64,000 bases of DNA from Kiritimatiellia bacterium (GTDB lineage Bacteria; Verrucomicrobiota; Kiritimatiellia; PWTM01). The stretch covers positions 62,001-126,000 of the forward strand of contig JAOACR010000003.1 in assembly GCA_026417735.1 (NCBI GenBank). Direction: 5' to 3'. Below the pieces are notes generated by a model that worked only from the letters and a program-made list of their open reading frames with translations, did not search any database and was not told the origin of the DNA. Every line of letters begins with the position of its first letter. Positions within the stretch are counted from its first letter, which is position 1. Made by a program: the position numbers and the translations under genes. This document shows, piece by piece, positions 37,937 to 47,818 of the stretch.

Positions 37937-39592
37937 ATGGTCGAACCGTTGCGCAGGATCTCGGGGTATGCGGGGCCGAGGGGGCCGGTGGTGCTGTTGA
38001 TCATGGATGGAATCGGGATCGGTCGGCAGCCGGCGGGCGACATGGTGCGGGCCGCGCACAAGCCAAATCTCGAGTGGTTGGCCGCGCACTCGATCACGGA
38101 CCGCCTTCAGGCGCACGGTGTTGCGGTCGGTATGCCCAGTGACGCGGACATGGGCAACAGTGAGGTCGGTCACAACGCGATCGGATGCGGTCGCGTCTTC
38201 GCGCAGGGCGCGCGGTTGGTGAGCGAGGCGATCGCGGACGGCCGTTTGTTCCGGGGGCGGGCATGGCGGGAGGTGATGGCGGCGGCGACACGCCCGGGCG
38301 CGCAGCTGCATTTCATCGGGCTGCTGTCCGACGGCAACGTGCACAGTCACATTGAGCACCTCATTGCGCTGCTGCGCGCCGCAAAGCGCGAAGGGGTCCG
38401 TCGTGCGCGGGTGCACGTGCTGCTGGATGGGCGCGACGTGCCGCCGACGAGCGCGCTGACTTACGTGGACCAGCTCGAGGCGGTGCTGGCGGAGCTGAAC
38501 GCCGATGGGACGGTGGACTACGCGATCGCGTCCGGTGGAGGCCGGATGAAGGTCACGATGGACCGCTATGAGGCCAACTGGAAGATTGTGGAGACCGGCT
38601 GGCGTGCACATGTGCGAGGCGAGGCGGAGGCCTTCCCCTCGGCGCGGGCCGCGATCGAGGCGTTTCGAGCGCGTTCCCCCGGCATTATCGACCAGGACCT
38701 CCCCGCCTTCGTCGTCCACCGTGATGGCGTGCCGGTCGGGCCGGTTCGGGACGGCGACGGTGTGATCCTCTTCAATTTCCGCGGTGACCGTGCGATCGAG
38801 ATCTCCCGTGCGTTCGAGGAAGAGCCGTTCGACAAATTTCCGCGAGGACCGCGGCCCGACGTGGTGTTTGCCGGCATGATGGAGTATGACGGCGATCTGC
38901 ACATTCCGAAGCGGTACCTGGTGGAGCCGCCCGCGATCGACCGCACGATGGGCGAATATCTCGTGGCCAGCGGCGTGCGGCAGTTGGCCTGCAGCGAGAC
39001 GCAGAAGTTCGGGCACGTCACGTACTTCTTCAACGGCAACCGCTCGGGCAAATTCAGCGAGGAGCTGGAGGACTACGTCGAGGTGCCGTCCGACCGCGTG
39101 CCGTTCGAGGAGCGACCTTGGATGAAGGCCGCCGAGATCACCGATGTGGTCGTGCGGGCGATCCGCGAGAATCGGCACCGGTTCATTCGCCTCAACTACG
39201 CGAACGGCGACATGGTCGGCCACACCGGGGTGCTGCCGGCGGTGCGGATTGCGGTGGAGACGGTGGACCTCTGCGTGGGTCGGGTGGTCCGCGCGGTTCG
39301 CGACGCCGCGGGAATTCTGGTGGTCTCCGCGGACCACGGCAATGCCGACGACATGCTGGAACTGCGCAACGGTGAGCCGGTGGTGGATCCGGCGACGGGC
39401 GAACCGAAGGTGAAAACGGCCCACTCGCTGAATCCGGTGCCCGTGTATGTGTACGACCCCTCGGGCGTTAGCCGCGCTCGGCGTTCCGCGGCCACCGGAT
39501 TGGGGATCAGCAGTCTGGCGGCGACCTGTTTGAAGTTGCTTGGCTTTGAACCGCCGGAGGACTACACGCCCAGCATTGTGGACGTCGGCTAG
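37937..39592 (+). CDS. gpmI: Cofactor-independent phosphoglycerate mutase
   Basis: A 551-residue alkaline-phosphatase-superfamily enzyme interconverting 3- and 2-phosphoglycerate in glycolysis with two manganese ions. Motifs are VLLIMDGIGIG (first Asp ligand), MPSDADMGNSEVGHNAIGCG (the phosphoserine in GNSEVGH), VHVLLDGRDVPPTSA, NFRGDRAIEIS, NYANGDMVGHTG and VVSADHGNADDM (Asp/His ligands). Normal family length is 500-550. ATG 37937 has GGGAG eight bases upstream; the frame stays open 534 bases further upstream but without protein-like sequence. Confidence 0.95.
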   Translation: MVEPLRRISGYAGPRGPVVLLIMDGIGIGRQPAGDMVRAAHKPNLEWLAAHSITDRLQAHGVAVGMPSDADMGNSEVGHNAIGCGRVFAQGARLVSEAIADGRLFRGRAWREVMAAATRPGAQLHFIGLLSDGNVHSHIEHLIALLRAAKREGVRRARVHVLLDGRDVPPTSALTYVDQLEAVLAELNADGTVDYAIASGGGRMKVTMDRYEANWKIVETGWRAHVRGEAEAFPSARAAIEAFRARSPGIIDQDLPAFVVHRDGVPVGPVRDGDGVILFNFRGDRAIEISRAFEEEPFDKFPRGPRPDVVFAGMMEYDGDLHIPKRYLVEPPAIDRTMGEYLVASGVRQLACSETQKFGHVTYFFNGNRSGKFSEELEDYVEVPSDRVPFEERPWMKAAEITDVVVRAIRENRHRFIRLNYANGDMVGHTGVLPAVRIAVETVDLCVGRVVRAVRDAAGILVVSADHGNADDMLELRNGEPVVDPATGEPKVKTAHSLNPVPVYVYDPSGVSRARRSAATGLGISSLAATCLKLLGFEPPEDYTPSIVDVG

Positions 39593-39640
39593 GTCGACGG
39601 GCCCGGCCGCGCCGCTCCGCGGCAGGTGGAGAACCGAACC

Positions 39641-42600
39641 ATGAGGACGACCGCACCCATGCGTCGGATAGTGGCGACGGCACTGTTGGCGGTCGGACCG
39701 GTCGCCGCATCGGCCGGCTGGTACCCGGACCACGACACGGTTCGAGTCAGCCGGGCGGAGGCCGACCTGCGCGAAGCGGGACTCTTTCGACTGCCCGACG
39801 GCACCCTCGTGATGCGGATCCGTTGCGGTTCGGCCCCGCCCTCGCGCTCGCTGCGATTGCTGATCGAAACGCCAGCGACGGGGGCTGCCGGCCGCGTCGA
39901 ATCGTGGATGATCGAAAATGACGTGCTCTATCGGCGGGCTTTCGGCCTTCGGGGTTGGGCATGGGACGAGGCCGGTGGAGTGATATCGGTTGAGTCCGCG
40001 TATGGCGTGCGCAGCGTATTGCTGCCGCCCGCCTGGGGCCCTCCTCTGAAGTGGGCGGTGGAGACCTTGACGCCGGACTGGAACGTGGCGGACCGTTTGC
40101 CGGCCGAGGGCCTGATTGCATCGTCGGCAGATCGCATCCCCGAACTCGCCATCGAGCCGCCTCCGGCGCCGGAGCCGCCGCCGCGCGTCGGCACGCCACC
40201 AGCGCTCGCTGCCCGCTGGACGGAGTTGGCCGGCGGGGAAGGATGGACGAACGATGAGAGCGCGCTGCCGCTGCCCGCCTGGAAACTGGCAGGCGGAGAG
40301 ACCGTATCGTTCGCGCTGACGGTGCGCGAAGCGGGCGGAGCCGCATGGCCAACGGAAGTGGAGGCCTCCGCCCGTCGCGGGGACCGGCAACAGTGGCGGG
40401 GGCGCTCGGGGCCCGTGTCTTGGACGCTGCTGGCAATGCCCGAGGGGGAGGGGTGGACGTGGCTCGGCGGTGAACTGCGGGCGGACACTTCAGTGGCGGT
40501 TGAGCTTGAACTTGGTCTGGGTTTGCCCCCGGCGCAGTGGCGGCTGCAGCAGCCCGACGGCCGATCGTTGCCGATCGGCACGGAGGCTCTTGAGACCCCC
40601 GACCTCGTGGCCGCCGGGCCGGGACGGCGGGGTCTACGTTCGCTCTGGCCGCTGGTGGTCGCTTCGTGCCCGACCGCTGCGGTGGTCATCGCGTTGGATC
40701 CGGCGGAGCCGGCACCGGTGCTGTGGACGGCGCGCGAGTCGCCGCCGGCCCTGCGGGGAGCGATCCCACTGGCGCTGTCTGCCGCCGTGACGAAACTGCG
40801 CAACCGTGCCGTTTGGGCGCTGTGGGTGCGGTGTGGCGCATCGCCGCTGGATTTTCGCGCGGCGCTGTCGGCCTGGCAGCGACGTGCCGGAGTGTATCGC
40901 GACACCTACGCGGCGCCGGCGCAGTGGCGGCTGAGCCCGGAGGAGTCGACGTCGGCACGCGCGACGTTGAGCGGGCCGATCGCGGTGGAAGTTCTGCGCG
41001 GCGACGAGCCCGGGGCCGGCTCCGAGTGGCGGTGTCTGGGACTGCGACCTTGGGCGCTGGATCTGCCGCTGCCGAAAGGCTGGTCGCCGGATATCGCCAC
41101 TGCGCTGCGCATCCTCCAGTTCCTTGCCGCCGCCGGCGGCAGCGCGGCGTGGTACGCGCAGGCGGCGATCGTCGGTGGTGTCCGCAGCACCGATGACACG
41201 CTTTCGATCGCGGCCGTGAACGGGCGGCTCCTCCGCGTGAATGTCTCCGCCGATCCGGACTTCATGACCACCGCCGCGGCGCGCTGGAACCGTGCGATGC
41301 TCGAACTCGGCGCAGTTCGACACGTGACGGAGGCAGCGCCGGTGCACGTGATCGCGCTCGATGCGTTGAGCGCGACCGCGGGTTTGGACCACAATGCGGC
41401 GGCGTTGGCGTCCGCGGATCGGCCGGCTTCCTGGCGCGCGCCGGAGCGGGGGGTGGCGGTCGTACGGGATCTCGACGCGCTGGAGTTTGTGGAAGCGCTG
41501 CGCAAGCTTGTCGGGACGGAAGCGCCGCTCATCGCGCTCGAAAATCCGTTTGATCATCACGCGACGCTTGTGCGGTTCGCCGATCTGACCGTGGTGGACG
41601 ACGCGCTCGATGCCGATCCGCTCAGTTCGCGCTCTTGGCGGCACCGTCTGCTGGCAGGGCCGCGACCGGTCGTTCGACGGCTGAGCGGGGATTTTGAGTG
41701 GAGCGACCCGCGGACGATGGATGGCGCCGCCGCGGTGTCGACCGCGCTCGGGATGGTGCCGTCGTTCGGCAGGGACGCGCAGGGGCGATCGTACTGGTCG
41801 GTGGCGCAATGGAGCCGGCGGGATGCGGTCGCGCTCCGATACTGGGTGCCGCTGGCGGTACGGCTGGCGGAGGGGGGCTGGCGGGTTGAACCCTGCGTGG
41901 CGGTGGACGAGGGCGGAGTGCGGGCGGAGGCCTTCGGCGGGGCCAGCGGGGTGCTACACGTGACGGTCTGGAACCGCGGCAGTGCGGTACGTGATGTGCG
42001 GCTTGTCGCACGTGGCATATCCGATCCCGCATATGTGTTTGATCTGCGGGACGCGACGGTGCGGGGACTGGCCGCGCCGGACGGGCTAGCGCGCTGGTCG
42101 GCGCGGCTGGGGCCGGGGGAGGTTCGCGTGTTCGACGTGGTGTCAGGGCCCGCAGTGGGCGCCGAGCGTGGTTGGCTGGAGGCGTGGGGCGACGCCCAAG
42201 GGGTCGGCGCCGCGGCCGCCGCAAATCTTCAGGCGATGGAGCTGGAGCGCCGCCGAGGCGTGGAGCTTGAGGTGGAACCATCGCTTCCGTTTGTGCGCGG
42301 CACGGTGAACCGCGTGCGGGCGCGCGTCCGGAACGCGAGCAGTGCGCCGCTCGTGATCGCGGATGTGCGGCGGATTGCGGGTTCGGACTCGGCGCCGATG
42401 CTGCGGGAGCCGCGTATCCTCGCCGCCGGCGAAACCGCGGACTTCGGATTCGGGGTGGACGAGGCCGTTGCGCCGGATGGTTCGTGGCTGCTCTGGCAAT
42501 GGAGGATGCAGCAACCGGAGGCGGAATGGACGACGGTGCGCCGAACGCCCTCGCGGTGGACTGCGCCGGTCGAGATCGGCGCGTTGGTTTTTCGCGCCGT

Positions 42601-42874
42601 CGCGCCCGGAGTGGTGGAGGTGCGACTGCCGCTCCGCAATCATACCGAACAGCAGCAGGAATTGACGGTTGAATGGGCTGTGCCCTCCGCGCCGCCGCAG
42701 CGCACGGTCACCGTGCTGGAACCTTTGGAAGCCCGCGAGATGACGCTGCCGGTCACCGGTGAACCCGGCTCGAGCGCCCGGGTGGAAGTGCGCGTACGCG
42801 GTGGGGGCCGGGAGCTGTACCGCGGCGATGTGCGGGCGGTGTGGGACGGCAAGTCCGCGACGCCGATGCAATGA
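39641..42874 (+). CDS. Large secreted protein of unknown function
   Basis: A 1077-residue protein with a signal peptide (MRRIVATALLAVGPVAASA). No enzymatic family was recognised. The N-terminal part (about 20-450) alternates beta-rich segments with a proline hinge (IEPPPAPEPPPRVGTP, about 170). A middle part (about 480-720) looks mixed alpha/beta. The last 300 residues look like two or three Ig-like beta domains (NRVRARVRNASSAPLVIADV; EVRLPLRNHTEQQQELTVEW). ATG 39641 is preferred to GTG 39626 because the GTG lies in the AGGTGGAG ribosome site. Its stop overlaps the SNF2 helicase start (ATGA). Probably lineage-restricted. Confidence 0.75.
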   Translation: MRTTAPMRRIVATALLAVGPVAASAGWYPDHDTVRVSRAEADLREAGLFRLPDGTLVMRIRCGSAPPSRSLRLLIETPATGAAGRVESWMIENDVLYRRAFGLRGWAWDEAGGVISVESAYGVRSVLLPPAWGPPLKWAVETLTPDWNVADRLPAEGLIASSADRIPELAIEPPPAPEPPPRVGTPPALAARWTELAGGEGWTNDESALPLPAWKLAGGETVSFALTVREAGGAAWPTEVEASARRGDRQQWRGRSGPVSWTLLAMPEGEGWTWLGGELRADTSVAVELELGLGLPPAQWRLQQPDGRSLPIGTEALETPDLVAAGPGRRGLRSLWPLVVASCPTAAVVIALDPAEPAPVLWTARESPPALRGAIPLALSAAVTKLRNRAVWALWVRCGASPLDFRAALSAWQRRAGVYRDTYAAPAQWRLSPEESTSARATLSGPIAVEVLRGDEPGAGSEWRCLGLRPWALDLPLPKGWSPDIATALRILQFLAAAGGSAAWYAQAAIVGGVRSTDDTLSIAAVNGRLLRVNVSADPDFMTTAAARWNRAMLELGAVRHVTEAAPVHVIALDALSATAGLDHNAAALASADRPASWRAPERGVAVVRDLDALEFVEALRKLVGTEAPLIALENPFDHHATLVRFADLTVVDDALDADPLSSRSWRHRLLAGPRPVVRRLSGDFEWSDPRTMDGAAAVSTALGMVPSFGRDAQGRSYWSVAQWSRRDAVALRYWVPLAVRLAEGGWRVEPCVAVDEGGVRAEAFGGASGVLHVTVWNRGSAVRDVRLVARGISDPAYVFDLRDATVRGLAAPDGLARWSARLGPGEVRVFDVVSGPAVGAERGWLEAWGDAQGVGAAAAANLQAMELERRRGVELEVEPSLPFVRGTVNRVRARVRNASSAPLVIADVRRIAGSDSAPMLREPRILAAGETADFGFGVDEAVAPDGSWLLWQWRMQQPEAEWTTVRRTPSRWTAPVEIGALVFRAVAPGVVEVRLPLRNHTEQQQELTVEWAVPSAPPQRTVTVLEPLEAREMTLPVTGEPGSSARVEVRVRGGGRELYRGDVRAVWDGKSATPMQ

Positions 42875-45800
42875 TCGATTTGACGGACGAACGGCTGCTC
42901 GGCTGGGGTGGGGAACGCAAGCTCCAGGACGCTCGGCGGCTGCTGGAGCGGGAAACGGTGGAGGAGATCATAGTCGAGCCCCCGGTGGTGCGCGGCACAC
43001 TGCGCAGCACCGTCCGCTGCCTCCGAACTGGCTTCCGTTTGCTTCAGGGCGGCTGCGTGGAGAGCCTTTGCCCTTGCTATGAGAGCCGCGAACGCGGCGT
43101 CATCTGTGCGCACGTGATCGCGTTGGCGTTGGCGGTGCGCCATCGCCAGTTGGAGCAAGGAGCGATCGCTGCGGCGGGCGAGGAGGCGGAGCGTGCTGCA
43201 CGCCTCGCCGCATTGCCGCCGACCGCCTTTTTGCGCCGTGCGGCGCCCGGCGAGCCGGGCCGTCCTGCGGAGATACTGCTGGTTCTGCCGTCGTCATGGC
43301 CGGAGCAATGGGCCGCCGGCCGGCTCACCGTGCGGGTGTTTGCGCGGATTGACGGCCGATCGGTGCCGCTGGAGGAAGTGCCCCGTGAGTTGCCACTGCG
43401 GCTCGGCCCGCGCGACGAGCGGTTGCTGTTCGTCGCGGAGGACATCGGTGCGGGCGCGCGCAGCGAGCTGCGGACGAGCCGGGGCGACTTTTTGAGCTTG
43501 CTGGAGGCAGCGGCCGGCGGCTCGCTGGCTCTCGACGACGGCCACCGCCTGACGGTGCATCCCTCACCTTTGCTTCAGTCGCGACTTCATCTGGATCTCG
43601 ACGGCGCCACCGGTGAGCTGCTGCTCTCGGTCGAGACACCCCTGCCCGGCGGCGGAGTCGCGGCGATCCACCTTCTGGGGCGGCGTCGCGGGTGGGCCGG
43701 CTGTGCGACGGAACTCTGGCCGCTCGTGTCCACGTTGCCCGAGGCGGCACACGCGGCTTACGGAGGGGTCATCCGCATTCCGCGCATCGCGGTGCCCCAG
43801 TTTCTCCGCTCCGAGTGGCCCCGTCTGGCCGCGCAGGCGCCGCACGAGAGCACGGTGACGCCGGAAATTCTTGACCTGCGGCCCGCGCAACCCAGCTTTC
43901 ACGTCCTCGCGCGCGGCAGTCTCGCCTCGCTGAATGTGACGCTCTATGCGGTGTATGACGGCACCCGGCTGGTGGCGGGCAAATCTGATCCGGCGGGTCA
44001 GTTTGCGATCCCCGACCCGGAAGACCCGTTGCGCTATTTCATCCGGAACGCGGACGCCGAGGCCGAGGCGCTTCGCATGCTGGCGCGACGGGGGCTGGTG
44101 GGGGAGTGTGGCGACCGTCTCTCGCCGCTGGTGGGGGAGCGGTCGGTCGTGAACTTTCTGGCCCGCGAGGTGCCCGCGCTGCGACGGCGCGGGTGGACGT
44201 TCAGCGTGGAGGGCCGTGCGGCCACCGCGATGGAGGAGGCGATCTGGGCGGTGCCGGTGGTGCGCATCGTGCCGGCTGCGGATGGCCGCTCGTTCGAGGT
44301 GGAGGTTCGACTGGAAGACTCTGGCGGTGGCCACATCCCGGCTTCGGAGGCGCGTCGAGCGTTGCTCAAGGGCGAGAGTTTTCTGGAACGCGAGGGCCGT
44401 CGCATCTGGCTGGACGGTTCCGCGGTCGAAGCGCTGGATGAGATTTTCGCGGACTGTGAGTCCAGCGACGGCTCGAAGCCGGGCACGTTCCGGTTGGCGG
44501 CCGTTCACGCCGCCTACGTGCAGGATTCGCTTGCCGCGCTCGACGGCGTTGACGTCGAGGCGCCACCAGGCTGGGCCGAGACCGCCATGCGCCGCCTCGC
44601 CGCTGCGCGCCGCAACGGCGTCGAACTGGAGAGTGTCGAGATCCCCGATCCGCCCGCCTCTCATCTGCGTCCCTATCAGCGGCAAGGAGTTGCGTGGCTG
44701 CGCCACCTTGAACGCTGCGGTTTCGCGGGCATTCTCGCCGACGACATGGGCCTGGGGAAAACGCTACAGGCGCTCGCCTGGCTGGCGATGCCGCGTTGCG
44801 ATCCTGATGCCCGCGGCAAACCCTCACTCGTGGTGTGCCCGACCAGCTTGATGGAAAACTGGGCTCAAGAGGCGGCCCGATTCGTCCCCTCTTTGCGAGT
44901 ACGTCTGGTCGCGGGGTCCGGCCGGCACGACGACTGGGAACGCCTGAACGATAACGATCTCCTCATCACCTCCTATGCGCTGTTGCGGCGTGACGCAGAA
45001 CGATGGAAGGGAATCCGGCTGGCGGCGATCATCCTCGATGAGGCGCAGCACATCAAGAACCGAGCCACGCGCAACGCGATCGCGGCGAAGGGACTGCAGG
45101 GAGCGCAGCGGCTGGTGCTCACCGGCACGCCGATGGAGAACAGTGTGACAGACCTGTGGTCCATCATGGACTTCTTGATGCCAGGGTATTTGGGATCGGC
45201 CGAGTCGTTCCGGCGACGGTATGAGGTGCCGATTCAGCAGGGGGGGGAAGCGGCGGAAGAGGCACTCGCTCGATTGCGGCGGAAGCTCCGGCCGTTCTTG
45301 TTGCGCCGGCTGAAGCGCGAGGTGGCGCACGAACTTCCACCGCGACTAGAACGGGTCGCGACCTGTTCGTTGACGGCGGAGCAGACTCGAGTCTATACGG
45401 AAATTCTCGAGCGCTCTCGCCGTCGTATCCGCGAGCTGATCGCCGAACGAGGCGTGGAGGCCGCCCGAATGGAGATTCTGCGGACGCTGCTGAGGCTCCG
45501 GCAGGTGTGCTGTCACCTCGATCTACTCCGGTTGCCGCAAGCGAACTTTGAGGCGCCGTCCGCAAAGCTGGAACTGCTGTTTGAGCTGCTGGAGGAGGCG
45601 GCAGATGGCGGTCACCGCGTACTGGTCTTCAGTCAGTTCGTCTCGATGCTGGCGATCATCCGCCGTGAGCTCGACCGGCGAGGCTGGCGGTACTGTTACC
45701 TGGACGGCGCAACGACCAACCGCCTGGAGGTGGTCCGCGAGTTCAATCGCGATCGTTCGATCCCCGTCTTTCTGATCAGCTTGAAGGCCGGTGGCACCGG

Positions 45801-46065
45801 ACTGAACCTCATCGGGGCGGACACCGTGATCTTGTATGATCCCTGGTGGAATCCGGCGGTGGAGGATCAGGCGATTGACCGCGCGCATCGGATTGGGCAG
45901 ACGCGCTGCGTGTACAGTGTTCGCCTGATTGCGCGGGACACCATCGAAGACCGTGTGCAGCAGATGCAGCGCCGCAAGCGGGAGCTCATCCAGGCAACCG
46001 TGCAGGCCGGCGGTGGTGCAGAGCGGCTGAGCTGGGAAGACCTGCGCGAACTGTTGGCGCTGTGA
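42871..46065 (+). CDS. SNF2-family helicase with SWIM zinc finger
   Basis: A 1064-residue DNA translocase. An N-terminal SWIM zinc finger, CxCxnCxH, is seen as C67, C69, C79 and H81. A 500-residue accessory region follows. The SNF2 ATPase has LRPYQRQGVAWL (Q region), DDMGLGKT (motif I, about 623-630), DEAQHIKN (II), LTGTPMEN (III), VFSQFVSML (IV, about 918), LKAGGTGLNL (V) and DRAHRIGQT (VI, about 1000-1010). Bacterial SWIM-SNF2 proteins relate to RapA/HepA and are presumed to remodel nucleoprotein complexes; targets are unknown. It is ATGA-coupled to the large secreted protein upstream. Confidence 0.9.
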   Translation: MIDLTDERLLGWGGERKLQDARRLLERETVEEIIVEPPVVRGTLRSTVRCLRTGFRLLQGGCVESLCPCYESRERGVICAHVIALALAVRHRQLEQGAIAAAGEEAERAARLAALPPTAFLRRAAPGEPGRPAEILLVLPSSWPEQWAAGRLTVRVFARIDGRSVPLEEVPRELPLRLGPRDERLLFVAEDIGAGARSELRTSRGDFLSLLEAAAGGSLALDDGHRLTVHPSPLLQSRLHLDLDGATGELLLSVETPLPGGGVAAIHLLGRRRGWAGCATELWPLVSTLPEAAHAAYGGVIRIPRIAVPQFLRSEWPRLAAQAPHESTVTPEILDLRPAQPSFHVLARGSLASLNVTLYAVYDGTRLVAGKSDPAGQFAIPDPEDPLRYFIRNADAEAEALRMLARRGLVGECGDRLSPLVGERSVVNFLAREVPALRRRGWTFSVEGRAATAMEEAIWAVPVVRIVPAADGRSFEVEVRLEDSGGGHIPASEARRALLKGESFLEREGRRIWLDGSAVEALDEIFADCESSDGSKPGTFRLAAVHAAYVQDSLAALDGVDVEAPPGWAETAMRRLAAARRNGVELESVEIPDPPASHLRPYQRQGVAWLRHLERCGFAGILADDMGLGKTLQALAWLAMPRCDPDARGKPSLVVCPTSLMENWAQEAARFVPSLRVRLVAGSGRHDDWERLNDNDLLITSYALLRRDAERWKGIRLAAIILDEAQHIKNRATRNAIAAKGLQGAQRLVLTGTPMENSVTDLWSIMDFLMPGYLGSAESFRRRYEVPIQQGGEAAEEALARLRRKLRPFLLRRLKREVAHELPPRLERVATCSLTAEQTRVYTEILERSRRRIRELIAERGVEAARMEILRTLLRLRQVCCHLDLLRLPQANFEAPSAKLELLFELLEEAADGGHRVLVFSQFVSMLAIIRRELDRRGWRYCYLDGATTNRLEVVREFNRDRSIPVFLISLKAGGTGLNLIGADTVILYDPWWNPAVEDQAIDRAHRIGQTRCVYSVRLIARDTIEDRVQQMQRRKRELIQATVQAGGGAERLSWEDLRELLAL

Positions 46066-46464
46066 CGCCTGGACGCGGACGACTCCTCGCAGGAACGCGT
46101 TGGTCGAACCGCCGCGCCGGAGCGGAGCGGTCTTGGAGACACCCGGCCGACCGATCGCAGATGTTGGGAGACAGGTGCCCTTCAAACCGGGGCCAGGTGC
46201 GGGGTCCGATGGCAGACCGGGCGCGATCGGATAACTGGACGCGCTCGCCTGCAGGCGGCAACGTTTGAGAACCGGCAAAGGCGTCCAACATAGGGAAGCC
46301 AGCCTTCACCGGGGTTCCAAGGGTTGGACCCGCTCAGTGCGCGGTGATCACTTTGCCCGATCGTCCGCAAAGCGCCTCCCGGTGTGGCCGGGATGAGATG
46401 AAGGGGGCTGGCCCCTGCTGCTCCACGGGAGGAGACGCCTGTGCTATGCTGCGCCCGCCGCGAC
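46066..46464. other. 399-bp gene-free interval before the tRNA
   Basis: No frame here looks protein-coding. An imperfect hairpin (GGGTTCC with GGACCC around AAGGGTT, about 46313-46332) is visible but has no T run. The right end contains a TATGCT hexamer suitable as a -10 element for the tRNA. Nothing else was recognised. Confidence 0.5.
46445..46450 (+). promoter_or_regulatory. Possible -10 element for the CAU tRNA
   Basis: TATGCT lies 14 bases before the mature tRNA 5' end, giving a leader of about eight bases. The corresponding -35 position (TCCACG) is a poor match. Confidence 0.3.
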
Positions 46465-46538
46465 GGGCCCGTAGCTCAGCCGGTCAGAGCGGAAGACTCA
46501 TAATCTTCTGGTCGCAGGTTCGAGCCCTGCCGGGCCCA
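46465..46538 (+). tRNA. tRNA with CAU anticodon (elongator Met, possibly Ile2)
   Basis: A complete 74-nt cloverleaf. The acceptor stem GGGCCCG pairs with CGGGCCC, then discriminator A. The D-arm has AGCTCAGCCGGTCAGAGC. The anticodon stem GAAGA/TCTTC closes the loop CTCATAA (anticodon CAT). The variable loop is TGGTC, and the T-arm GCAGG-TTCGAGC-CCTGC is perfect. CCA is not encoded. Elongator tRNA-Met and lysidine-modified tRNA-Ile2 share this anticodon and are hard to separate by eye. It is not an initiator, because the anticodon stem lacks three consecutive G-C pairs. Confidence 0.93.
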
Positions 46539-46585
46539 CGGCGATGTCGATCACTCGTGGGCGGGAAAATGTGGAGGCACACACA

Positions 46586-47818
46586 GTGACACGCCGGACG
46601 AGATGGCTTCTGTTGGGCGCGATGGTGTCGAGCATGGCAGGGGGCGCATCAGCATCCTCAGCGGATGCCTCCTCGGTCACGGACGAGTGGACCGTGGCGG
46701 TCTATTACTTCCCGAACTACCACCCGTCCGATGCGCGCAACCAGCGCCTGAAGGGGCCGGGCTGGTCGGAGTGGGAGCTGGTCCGGGCGGCGCGGCCAAG
46801 ATTTGCCGGTCATCGACAGCCGTTGGTGCCGCTGTGGGGATATGAAAATGAGGCCGACCCTGCCGTGATGGCACGCAAGATTGACGCCGCGGCGGACCAT
46901 GGGGTGGATGTGTTTTTGTTTGACTGGTACTGGTATCACGACGGTCCCTTTCTTGAAAAGGCGCTGGACGAAGGGTTTCTGCAGGCGACGAATCGTCACC
47001 GGATGAAATTCGCGCTGATGTGGGCCAATCACGACTGGAAGGACATTCATCCCCACAGCCGACGCCGCCAGCCGACAACGCTGTTCCCGGGCAAAGTGAG
47101 TCCCGAGACCTTCCGACGCATCGGCGACATTTGCATTGAGCGGTATTTCCGTCAACCCAACCACTGGCGGATTGACGGACAGCCGTACTTTTCCTTTTAC
47201 GACCTAACTCGGCTGGTGGAGTCGTTCGGCTCGGTCGCTGGCACCCGCGCGGCATTGGACGACTGGCGCGCACGGGCGGTCGCGGCGGGGCTGCCGGGTT
47301 TGCATCTGAACGCGGTGGTCTGGGGGCGGACGATTCTACCGGGTGAAACGACGCCGGCCGATCCCGCTCGATTGGTGAGGGAGCTGGGTTTTGATTCGGT
47401 GACCTCCTACGTGTGGATTCATCACGTTGCGTTGCCGAAGCTGGTCACGCCATACGAGGAGGTGTGGCAGGGGTATGAGCGATATTGGGACCGCGCGCGG
47501 GCGATGTTCGGGGTCCCGTACTATCCGAATGTGACGATGGGATGGGATTCCAGTCCGCGCACGGCGCAGGATGAGGACTTCGGTAATTTCGGATATCCGT
47601 TCATGAACACGATGAGCACGACACCGGACGCGTTTCGCGAAGCGCTGCGGCGAACGCGCCAGAAGCTGGAGGCGCTGGGCGGACCGAGAATCATCACCGT
47701 GAACGCCTGGAACGAGTGGACGGAAGGCAGCTATCTGGAACCGGACACGGTCCATCGCCTGGCTTACCTGGAAGCGATCCGGGAGGTGTTTGGTTCCGCG
47801 GCGTCGGGCGCGCGATGA
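46586..47818 (+). CDS. GH99-like / WbsX-type domain protein, secreted
   Basis: A 410-residue protein with a signal peptide (WLLLGAMVSSMAGGASA) and the WbsX/GH99-like TIM-barrel domain found in polysaccharide loci. Motifs are VAVYYFPNYHP, GPGWSEWELVRAARPRF, GYENEADPAVM, VFLFDWYWYHDGPFLEKAL, FALMWANHDW, YFSFYDLTRLV and ITVNAWNEWTEGSYLEPD. Endo-alpha-mannanase-like activity is suggested by the GH99 fold but is unproven. GTG 46586 is preferred because GGAGG lies eight bases upstream; an in-frame ATG at 46544 lacks a ribosome site. Its stop overlaps thrC (ATGA), an odd pairing with amino-acid synthesis. Confidence 0.83.
   Translation: MTRRTRWLLLGAMVSSMAGGASASSADASSVTDEWTVAVYYFPNYHPSDARNQRLKGPGWSEWELVRAARPRFAGHRQPLVPLWGYENEADPAVMARKIDAAADHGVDVFLFDWYWYHDGPFLEKALDEGFLQATNRHRMKFALMWANHDWKDIHPHSRRRQPTTLFPGKVSPETFRRIGDICIERYFRQPNHWRIDGQPYFSFYDLTRLVESFGSVAGTRAALDDWRARAVAAGLPGLHLNAVVWGRTILPGETTPADPARLVRELGFDSVTSYVWIHHVALPKLVTPYEEVWQGYERYWDRARAMFGVPYYPNVTMGWDSSPRTAQDEDFGNFGYPFMNTMSTTPDAFREALRRTRQKLEALGGPRIITVNAWNEWTEGSYLEPDTVHRLAYLEAIREVFGSAASGAR

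Noticed and set aside
37582-38142. A 186-codon plus-strand frame upstream of and overlapping gpmI
   Set aside because: It extends out of frame into gpmI, shows no domain and has no ribosome site. It is treated as non-coding.
46465-46538. Initiator tRNA-fMet
   Set aside because: The anticodon stem GAAGA/TCTTC lacks the three G-C pairs of initiator tRNAs, and position 1-72 is a normal G-C pair.
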